64,000 nt of DNA from NCBI RefSeq assembly GCF_018408855.1, contig NZ_AP024322.1:2914001-2978000 (forward strand). Direction: 5' to 3'. Made by a program: the position numbers and the translations under genes. This DNA is from Caballeronia sp. NK8 (GTDB taxonomy: Bacteria; Pseudomonadota; Gammaproteobacteria; Burkholderiales; Burkholderiaceae). Under the pieces are notes generated by a model. The model was not told the origin of the DNA. It searched no databases and saw nothing but the letters and a program-made list of their open reading frames with translations. This document shows positions 27,781 through 34,560 of the stretch, in pieces. The stretch's first letter is position 1. Each line of letters starts with the position of its first letter.

Positions 27781-28602
27781 CGTATTGGCTTCTCCTTCGT
27801 TGCTGCAGCAGAGCGTGCACGTTCCGTTACGAGACTCGCATCGACGGCGCGCGCTCGCGGGCGAGGCGCATCCGCCGGGTCAAGGCGAGCGCTGGTTCAT
27901 TCAGGCGAAACGAAAAGCGAACGAACACGGCGTCACGGACAGGCCGTGCACGAATTAGACGACGTATTCGGCTGGCAGCGATGCGCCGTGCATGTTCTCA
28001 ATGTCGCACCGGAGATCCCGGATTCGTGTGACAGGAGTCGTACATGCGGCGCCCGCTTGATTGCCGGGCCGAACACAGCAAACGACGGTGCGGCTTCGTT
28101 GATCAGATTCTTGGCGCGCAACCATCGTTCCATTGAAGCGGTCGCCGTCTGAACGGCGCGACGCAGGAAGAAGCGCGATTGTGCCATACCTCGGAGCCCC
28201 TGACAGAAAGTCCAAGCTCATGATTCTTATGAAGTAAAAGCGACTGCCTTGCTCGGACCGAATTGGCAAGGCTGACCGGTTGCCGTGAGCGATGGCGTCC
28301 GGATGATGTGTTTACCGCCGGCCGATAGCCTCGCCGTCAGGTGTTTACAGGTTTACTTTATATATACGTAGTAGCAGTTAACAAGCATCCGCCTCTCCTG
28401 TGGATAACACGGCTTTCGTCTTTTCATTCAATCATTTGAGAGAAGCAAAAGCGCGTGGTAAACATGTTGGCGCTGCGCGGTCAACGTGGAACAACTTTCG
28501 GCCGATTCAAAGCGGCTTCGAGTTGTCCCGTTTACGTGCACAACGCGTGCACATGTCATTCGCATGCATTCCGACGGGTTATCCACAGCACGCCGGGGAC
28601 AA
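27781..28602. other. 820-base gene-free stretch with DnaA boxes and an AT-rich patch
   Basis: No ORF here looks like a gene. Perfect DnaA boxes TGTGGATAA (28399-28407) and TTATCCACA (28579-28587) face each other. Just left of the first is an AT-rich patch (about 28340-28382, with TTTATATATAC). A GCCTTGC/GCAAGGC inverted repeat lies at 28246-28272. The left part contains the promoter for the antiporter gene; I cannot assign boxes with confidence. The composition resembles an origin-like or DnaA-regulated element. Confidence 0.5.
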
Positions 28603-30402
28603 CTACGCCGGGCCGATTTCTCCATGCCGCAAAGCGCGGAGCAAAAAACGGGCTGGATCGATCGCTTCGGCCAGTTCGCGTTCGATGGGCCACGGCTCGC
28701 CTTCGATCTGCGCGGCGATCAGCTCGGCCGCGAGCGTCGCCCAGACAAGACCGCGCGAGCCGAACGCGAACGCGCCGTAGAGGCCCGGCATGCGCGGCAG
28801 ATCGAGCGGCCACGCGCCCGACAGTCGATGCGCCTCGCGGCGCGCGGCGGTTTCGTCGGCGAGCTGGCCGATCATCGGCATGCGGTCGCTCGTCACGCAG
28901 CGAAACGCGACCCGGCCCGCGCGCACGGTTTTCGGCGTGAGCGCGAGACCCGGCAACATGCCCGCGACGCGCTCGATATTCTCCCGATGGCCGGCGTCGC
29001 GGATGTCACGGTCGGGGTCGTCGATATCGTAGGTCGCGCCGATCAGTGTTCCCTGCGCGCCGAGCGGCACCGCATAACCTTCGCCGATCACAGGCATGCG
29101 CAATGCATCGAGCGCGCCCGCATCGAGCACGGTAAGCTGGCCGCGCACGCTGCGTGTCGGTGCGCCGTACAGCCCGGCGAGCCGCGCGGCATCGTGAGCA
29201 TTCGCGAGCACGATGACCGGCGCGCGCGCGATCTCATCGCCGCTGGCGTCGAAGGCGCGCCAGAACTGGCCATCGTGCGCGATGCGCGTGACGTCGATCT
29301 GCATGCGCGTCGTGATGTGCGCGGACGCATCGGCGAGTTGCGCCGCGCAGACCGCGGCCGGCGAGATCGCACCGCCGCGCGGAAAAAACCAGCCGCCGCG
29401 CGCGACATCGATGCCGGCGAGGCGCGCTGCATCGTCGCGCGTGATCGGCTGCACATAGTCCGATGGATACGCGAAACGCGCGATGGCGGAGGCGAGGGCG
29501 TCGGCATCGTCGGCGGTGTCGGCGATCTGAAGCAGGCCCGCGCCGCTGCGCAAGAGGTCGTGCCGCGCACCTTCGAGCGACTGCCAGCGGCGTAACGCGT
29601 AGAGAAAGCCCGCGCGCGTGAGGCGTGCGGCGACGCTGTCGTCGCGCCAGACGATCGGATGAAATACGCCCGCCGGATTGCCCGATGCATCGCGCGCGGG
29701 CAACGCGTGGCGATCGATCAACGTGACGCGCCAGCCGCGCGCGGCGAGCCGCGAACTCATCGCGCAACCCGCGAGGCCCGCGCCGATCACGATGGCTTCG
29801 CGCAGGTTCGTAGAGCAGGGAAGCGGCGGCCCGTGACGGCGCACGCGCCAGCGCGGCGCGAAGCGCGCGATAAGCCGCGTGTCCGTATCCGCCGATGAAC
29901 ACGCGAATCCCGACGCTTCCAGCGCGCGTCGCAATGGCGCATGAAGCGCGTCGGCTGCGCTCGCGCTGAGCGTCGCGCCGTCGCCGGCGAAGCGCGCGAG
30001 TGTCTTGCACAACGTGCGCGCGTCGCCGGTTGCATCGACATGGAATGCGTCGGCGCGCAGCCAGAGTTTCGACAACAGCGCTTGCGTGTCGTCGCCGATG
30101 GCGAGCGTCAGCACCACGCGACCATCGTCGAATTCGAGCCGATGCACACCCGGCACGCGCATCGGCCATGCGCGCGCGAGTTCGGCGGTGAGCGCTGGAT
30201 CATCGGCGAAAGGCGGATCGTCCAGCGCGGCAAGCGGCGCGACAGCGACGACATGCAGCCGGTCGCACCGTTGCTCGTCGGCGCGCCAGCGCTGCCAGAG
30301 CGAAGCAAAGACGCTGAATGTCGTATCGACGAAAGTGAAGACGCGTCGATGCCGCCAGCGCGCGGGAAGATCGTGCGAAGCGAGAAGCAGGGATTCGGTC
30401 AT
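28603..30402 (-). CDS. mnmC: MnmC-type tRNA wobble-uridine oxidoreductase with degenerate methyltransferase half
   Basis: 599 residues. The C-terminal half is a normal MnmC oxidase (FAD motif REAIVIGAGLAGCAMSSRLA at 201-220; SGNPAGVFHPIV; final FGSRGLVWATLAAELIA), which removes the carboxymethyl group from cmnm5U34. The N-terminal half should be the MnmD SAM-dependent methyltransferase, but its SAM motif (ETGFGxGxNF in the family) reads DTTFSVFASLW at 26-36, the catalytic LDGFAPxKN block reads VDATGDART at 122-130, and about 25 N-terminal residues are missing. The remaining sequence (RWRHRR, RLHVVAVAP, GVHRLEFDDGR) still aligns with MnmD. The frame is intact. Likely oxidase-only. ATG at 30400-30402. 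Confidence 0.9.
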   Translation of the reverse strand: MTESLLLASHDLPARWRHRRVFTFVDTTFSVFASLWQRWRADEQRCDRLHVVAVAPLAALDDPPFADDPALTAELARAWPMRVPGVHRLEFDDGRVVLTLAIGDDTQALLSKLWLRADAFHVDATGDARTLCKTLARFAGDGATLSASAADALHAPLRRALEASGFACSSADTDTRLIARFAPRWRVRRHGPPLPCSTNLREAIVIGAGLAGCAMSSRLAARGWRVTLIDRHALPARDASGNPAGVFHPIVWRDDSVAARLTRAGFLYALRRWQSLEGARHDLLRSGAGLLQIADTADDADALASAIARFAYPSDYVQPITRDDAARLAGIDVARGGWFFPRGGAISPAAVCAAQLADASAHITTRMQIDVTRIAHDGQFWRAFDASGDEIARAPVIVLANAHDAARLAGLYGAPTRSVRGQLTVLDAGALDALRMPVIGEGYAVPLGAQGTLIGATYDIDDPDRDIRDAGHRENIERVAGMLPGLALTPKTVRAGRVAFRCVTSDRMPMIGQLADETAARREAHRLSGAWPLDLPRMPGLYGAFAFGSRGLVWATLAAELIAAQIEGEPWPIERELAEAIDPARFLLRALRHGEIGPA

Positions 30403-30420
30403 GCTAAAGGTGAAGACACA

Positions 30421-31467
30421 TCAGGCGGAAGACGACTTGGCGATAGCGCGCGCCGCGCCGTTCGCGGCGTCTTCGATCATCAGCGGTTCGAGTGCGTAGC
30501 CCGCGGCGCGCCATGCCGCGAGTCCGCCGAGCAGCGGCGCGACATCGGTGAAGCCATGCGCGGCCAGTTCCTTCGCGGCGAGCGCGGCGGAGACTTCGCT
30601 CGGACAATCGCAGTAGGTCACGAGCTTGCGGTCGCGCGCGATGCCGGCGAGTTGCGACGCGGCGTCGTCATGCAGGAGCAGGGCGCCGGGGATGGCATAC
30701 GGATCCATCGCGCGACGTTCATGGCGGCGCACGTCGATGACGAGCGGCGGCGGCTCGCGCTCGAGCAGCGCACGCAACATCGCGATATCGATGCGCGCCA
30801 TGCGCAGCCTGCGCAACAGCGACACGCGCTGCCACCAGCGCATGGCGAGATAGAGCGCAAGCGCGATGACGGCGAGCACCATCACGCCGCGCCCGAACAG
30901 GTCGAGCCAGGCGAGCGCGCTATCGACGAGATCCGCGAACATCGCGCCGAACGCGACGCCGATGCCGGACCATAGGATCGCGCCGAGCGCGTCATAAAAA
31001 AGAAAGCTGCCGAAGCCGATGCCGGTCGCGCCCGCGACGGGAATCGCGAGCGTCGACAAGCCGGGTATGAACTTCGATACGGCGAGAATGCGAACCCCGA
31101 AGCGTCCGAAGAAGTCGAGGCTGCGGTTCACGCAGGTATCGCGCGAGATGGAGAGCTTGCACAGGAAGCCGAGCACGCGGCCGCCGTGGCGGCGTCCGAG
31201 CCAGAACCAGAGCGTATCGCCGATGAGCGCGGCGATGCTGGCCGTGATGACGATCGCCGCGAGCGGCCCTGTTGCAGCAGATGGAAAGAGCTGCGGCAAG
31301 CCCGCTGCAAGGCCCGCCACATCGCCCGATGCAAAGCTCACCGAGACCGTGATGGCGCCCGTCAAAACCAATGTGGGCAAGGCTGGGAGCGGCAAGCCGA
31401 GGCACTCGAGCAGAACGTTGGCAAAAACCAACGGCAGGCCATATTCGATGATCAGCTCGCGTAGCAT
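30421..31467 (-). CDS. DedA-family membrane protein fused to a rhodanese domain
   Basis: 348 residues from the ATG at 31465-31467 (MLRELIIEYGLPLVFANVLLE). Residues 1-220 form a DedA/SNARE-associated domain (LPLPALPTLVLTGA, GDTLWFWLGRRHGGRVLGFL, FGVRILAVSKFIPGLSTL), now regarded as a lipid-scramblase-like membrane family. Residues about 235-330 are rhodanese-like (PPLVIDVRRHERRA), with the active-site cysteine in VTYCDCPSE. The fusion recurs in Burkholderiales. The mnmC start follows 18 bases after the stop, so they may share a transcript. The role of the sulfurtransferase half at the membrane is unknown. Confidence 0.92.
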   Translation of the reverse strand: MLRELIIEYGLPLVFANVLLECLGLPLPALPTLVLTGAITVSVSFASGDVAGLAAGLPQLFPSAATGPLAAIVITASIAALIGDTLWFWLGRRHGGRVLGFLCKLSISRDTCVNRSLDFFGRFGVRILAVSKFIPGLSTLAIPVAGATGIGFGSFLFYDALGAILWSGIGVAFGAMFADLVDSALAWLDLFGRGVMVLAVIALALYLAMRWWQRVSLLRRLRMARIDIAMLRALLEREPPPLVIDVRRHERRAMDPYAIPGALLLHDDAASQLAGIARDRKLVTYCDCPSEVSAALAAKELAAHGFTDVAPLLGGLAAWRAAGYALEPLMIEDAANGAARAIAKSSSA

Positions 31468-31686
31468 GGATCGGACCCAGATGTGCTGCGCCAAAAAAAC
31501 CGCCGGGAGCCCCAAAAATATAAGGGTAAATCTTTGAAACCCTTGTCCTGATTGGGTTTGCGCTGCGCTATCATACCAAGCGCCGCGTATAGAGGCGGCG
31601 AGAAGGCGACGAAGTGGAGCAACGCCGGTGTGATGGCGCGATAGAACGCCGATTCGTCGGGCGGGCATGCCAGAAGGCCGTCCCTA

Positions 31687-31764
31687 CTCGACTGCACGGC
31701 TTGCGCACGTATAATCGGCGCGTTCGCGCTGTTCGTGTCAACCTAAACTGATAAAGGAACCTTA
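31687..31764 (+). promoter_or_regulatory. Promoter and leader of the HU gene
   Basis: A perfect -10 box TATAAT at 31710-31715 lies 50 bases before the ATG. The -35 region is weak (around 31688-31693, TCGACT). The ribosome binding site AAGGAAC is at about 31754-31760. Strong HU expression fits a perfect -10. Confidence 0.65.
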
Positions 31765-32043
31765 ATGAACAAACAGGAATTGATCGACGCCGTAGCCGCT
31801 CAGACCGGCGCCAGCAAGGCTCAAACCGGCGAAACGCTGGACACGTTGCTCGAAGTGATCAAGAAGGCTGTCTCGAAAGGTGACGCAGTGCAGTTGATCG
31901 GCTTCGGCAGCTTCGGCTCGGGAAAGCGCGCAGCGCGCACCGGCCGCAATCCGAAGACCGGCGAGTCCATCAAGATTCCGGCCGCAAAGACGGTCAAGTT
32001 TACGGCTGGCAAGGCATTCAAGGACGCAGTGAACAAGCGGTAA
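31765..32043 (+). CDS. hupB: DNA-binding protein HU (beta type)
   Basis: 92 residues, starting [20 protein letters not shown] and carrying the HU/IHF signature [21 protein letters not shown] (residues about 47-67) with the intercalating-proline arm ([10 protein letters not shown]). A small basic dimeric nucleoid protein that bends DNA and supports replication initiation and transcription. It has its own promoter and terminator, so it is a single-gene unit. The N-terminus and length match beta-proteobacterial HU-beta. Confidence 0.97.
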   Translation: MNKQELIDAVAAQTGASKAQTGETLDTLLEVIKKAVSKGDAVQLIGFGSFGSGKRAARTGRNPKTGESIKIPAAKTVKFTAGKAFKDAVNKR

Positions 32044-32088
32044 GCTTCTTGCCGATTGTGCGGCTACCCAAGGTAGCCAGTTGGTCAT

Positions 32089-32113
32089 AACCCGCCTTCG
32101 GCGGGTTTTTTTT
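32089..32113 (+). terminator. Rho-independent terminator of hupB
   Basis: CCCGCC-TTC-GGCGGG stem (32091-32105), extended by AA/TT, followed by eight T residues. It lies 46 bases past the hupB stop. A second hairpin, GGCTACC-CAA-GGTAGCC (32062-32078), precedes it. Confidence 0.9.
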
Positions 32114-32133
32114 CGGCTGCGGCTTGTGTCTGC

Positions 32134-33396
32134 TCAATGCCGATGATCGTCGCAATCGCAGTCGGGACCATGATCGTGGTCGTGCTCATGATCGTGATCC
32201 TCGACGTCCCATGCGGGGAACGGATCGGCGAAGCGTTGCCAGCCATCGGGGCCGAGCGCCCACTCGTCGTCGGTGAGAAGGCATGCATCGAACCGATCCT
32301 GCCACGCGGCGGGATCGAGATTCAGGCCGATCAGCACCAGCTCCTGCCGTCGATCGCCGATGCTGTTGTCGTCCGGATCGCCATACCATTCCGCGACGAT
32401 TTCCGCTTCGAGCTCGGGGTCGTCCGTCGGCCATTCGCTGCGATCCTGCGCGGCCCACCACACGCCCGCCGGACCATGCCGCAGTGTGCCGCCCGCTTGC
32501 GATAGCGAACCGCCGACTTCGCTGCGCGTCGCGAGCCAGAAGAAGCCTTTTGCGCGCAGCACGTCCGGCCATTCCTCATGCAACAGGTTCCACAGGCGTT
32601 CGGGATGAAACGGGCGGCGCGCGCGATACACGAAATGGCCGACGCCGAATGCATCCGGTTCATCGCTCGTCGGATGTTCGCCGTTGAGAATCGCGAGCCA
32701 GCCGGGCGCGCTCGCAGTCGCATCGAAATCGAAGCGGTTGGTGTTCAGCACATCGGCCGGTGTGACGTTGCCCGACTGCGCGCGCAACTGAAGCGCGCGC
32801 GGATTGAGACCGTGCAGGATGCGTTCGACCTTTTCGACTTCGTCCGCGCTGGCGAGATCGACCTTGTTGATGACGATGACATCGCAGAATTCGATCTGCT
32901 CGACGAGCGTTTCGACCACCGTCTTGCCGTCTTCCTCATCGTGGCCTTCGTGATGCAGGCCGCGCTCGGCGAGCGAATCGGAGGAAGCGTAGTCGCGCAT
33001 GAAGCTCGCGGCATCGATCATGGTGACGAAGGTGTCGAGATGTGCGCGGCCGGCGAGCGTCGCGTCGTCGTCGTCGCCGAAAGCGAGATGCTCGGCGATG
33101 CTCATCGGATCGGCGATGCCCGACGCTTCGACTACGATCGCATCGAAACGCTGCTGTTGCGCGATCCATGTAATCGCGCTTTCGAGCGCTTCCATCGACC
33201 GGTCGGCGAGCGTCAGCAGCAGGCAGCCGTTCGGCAGTTCCGTGGTTTCGCGATCCGCGCCGGACGCGGCCTTGCCGCAGGTCACGGCGCCGATGCGTAC
33301 ATCCGCGGCGTTGGCGAGCAGGGCATCGACGAGTGTGGTCTTACCCGCGCCGGTGAATCCCGATAGCACGGTAATGGGCAATGGCGTCTGGTTCAT
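32134..33396 (-). CDS. COG0523 (CobW-family) GTPase with altered CxCC motif
   Basis: 420 residues of the G3E GTPase metallochaperone family. Walker A SGFTGAGKT at 12-20, switch region EASGIADP, guanine motif NKVD, CobW C-terminal domain (FHPERLWNLL), and a histidine/aspartate-rich tail (HDHEHDHDHGPDCDCD). The metal-binding CxCC motif of the family, normally NGCICC, reads NGCLLL here (C58, L59, L60, L61). The codons are TGC CTG CTG CTG, so this is not a single miscall. A second family member at 57.7 kb has the intact motif. Probably still a GTPase, with metal handling through the tail (inference). Confidence 0.92.
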   Translation of the reverse strand: MNQTPLPITVLSGFTGAGKTTLVDALLANAADVRIGAVTCGKAASGADRETTELPNGCLLLTLADRSMEALESAITWIAQQQRFDAIVVEASGIADPMSIAEHLAFGDDDDATLAGRAHLDTFVTMIDAASFMRDYASSDSLAERGLHHEGHDEEDGKTVVETLVEQIEFCDVIVINKVDLASADEVEKVERILHGLNPRALQLRAQSGNVTPADVLNTNRFDFDATASAPGWLAILNGEHPTSDEPDAFGVGHFVYRARRPFHPERLWNLLHEEWPDVLRAKGFFWLATRSEVGGSLSQAGGTLRHGPAGVWWAAQDRSEWPTDDPELEAEIVAEWYGDPDDNSIGDRRQELVLIGLNLDPAAWQDRFDACLLTDDEWALGPDGWQRFADPFPAWDVEDHDHEHDHDHGPDCDCDDHRH

Positions 33397-33532
33397 CGCA
33401 GTGGAGCGTAGCGGGGAAGGGAGCGCGCGAGCGCGAGCCCGCGCTACCGTTCGGACGGCGCGGGCGATCGAATAGGGGATTTTGCATCAAATGCGCACGG
33501 GCCGTGGCGCGCGCGAGGGGTGCGCCGCTGCG

Positions 33533-33976
33533 TCAGTGGGTGGCCTGAACCAGCTTCCAGCGGCGCAGGATCTCGATGATCTGTGCCGAATACTTGTCGC
33601 GCAGCGCCGGTGTTTCGGAATGGTAAGCACCGACCGCCTGCCACGAATTGCCATACTTGTTCATTTTCTGGCGCAGATGCCATGCGGCGACATACACGCT
33701 CTTGCACGGTTCCATCAGCGTGCCGCTCGAGATGCCGTACTGCGCCAGGGTATTGAGATGGATCGAGTTGATCTGCATCAGCCCGTAGTCGGTCGAGCCG
33801 TTGGCGTTCTTGTTGATGGCGTCGGGCTTGTTGTGCGATTCCTGCCACGCGATCGCGCGCAGGATGAGCGGATTGACCTTCTGATATTTCGCCGCTTCGT
33901 CGAAGCAGTCTGCGTGTGCGGAGGCGGCCGCCAGCAGCGGCCCGCATATCGCAAATAGTCGCACGATTCTCTTCAT
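33533..33976 (-). CDS. Lytic transglycosylase (SLT domain, IagB-like)
   Basis: 147-residue secreted protein from the ATG at 33974-33976. Signal peptide MKRIVRLFAICGPLLAAASA ends near AHA-DCF. The SLT domain follows: LILRAIAWQESHNKPDAIN with the catalytic glutamate (near residue 44), STDYGLMQINS, and AYHSETPALR. Cleaves peptidoglycan glycan strands in the periplasm; IagB-like members open the wall for secretion machines. It lies divergently beside the type II secretion operon, which suggests a role in assembling that machine (inference). Confidence 0.92.
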   Translation of the reverse strand: MKRIVRLFAICGPLLAAASAHADCFDEAAKYQKVNPLILRAIAWQESHNKPDAINKNANGSTDYGLMQINSIHLNTLAQYGISSGTLMEPCKSVYVAAWHLRQKMNKYGNSWQAVGAYHSETPALRDKYSAQIIEILRRWKLVQATH

Positions 33977-34560
33977 CTTCTTTCTACTCCATCCGCACGC
34001 GCGGAACGTCATGCCGCCGTCGCGGCGCCTTGGCGCCACCGCCAACAAATCAACGCCCGCGGCCGGGTGGCATGGGGAAAACCCGCCCTTTCTGCAACCG
34101 CCCGGAATGCGGAACCGACCGTATCATACCGGCTGATGATTCGAGCCAAAAGTTGGCTATCAGACATACGTCCATGGCAACGACCGAGAAACCGCTTGCG
34201 CGCGAGCGCACCGGCAGATCCATCGGACTTGTTCTAAATGTATGAATAATAAGACTTCTGGACGGGTTACAATTCGGCTCCCGCGTGCATCGGCCCAACT
34301 CTGGAACAGCCCAGATACGGTCTATCGGCAAGTTATTCGAAAGCTTGAGAGCGCTGGAGCGGGTAATCGCACGAGCAGCGGAAGAGCGACCTGGTGCCAC
34401 ATGAATTGGCACAATTCCGTTACATGAAACTGTTATCGTCATATTTTTTAAAATGATCGCGGTGGCCGGGTCTGCCTGTCCTGCCGCGGTTGGCGGCGCG
34501 TTCGGCTGACGAACTGCCGCCTCAGCCGGCTCATGAAACACCGGCTCTGACATCACATCC
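33977..34560. other. Gap containing the type II secretion operon promoter
   Basis: About 580 bases between divergent genes. AT-rich segments at 34225-34260 and 34420-34465 (TTTTTTAAAATGATCG) are the likely promoter regions for gspD to the right and the transglycosylase to the left. TGGCAC at 34408 resembles half of a sigma-54 site but lacks the second element. I see no terminator and no credible gene. Confidence 0.5.

Noticed and set aside
34405-34425. TTGGCAC-N-like start of a sigma-54 promoter upstream of gspD
   Set aside because: The second element (TTGCA/T at -12) is absent, and no sigma-54 activator gene is nearby.
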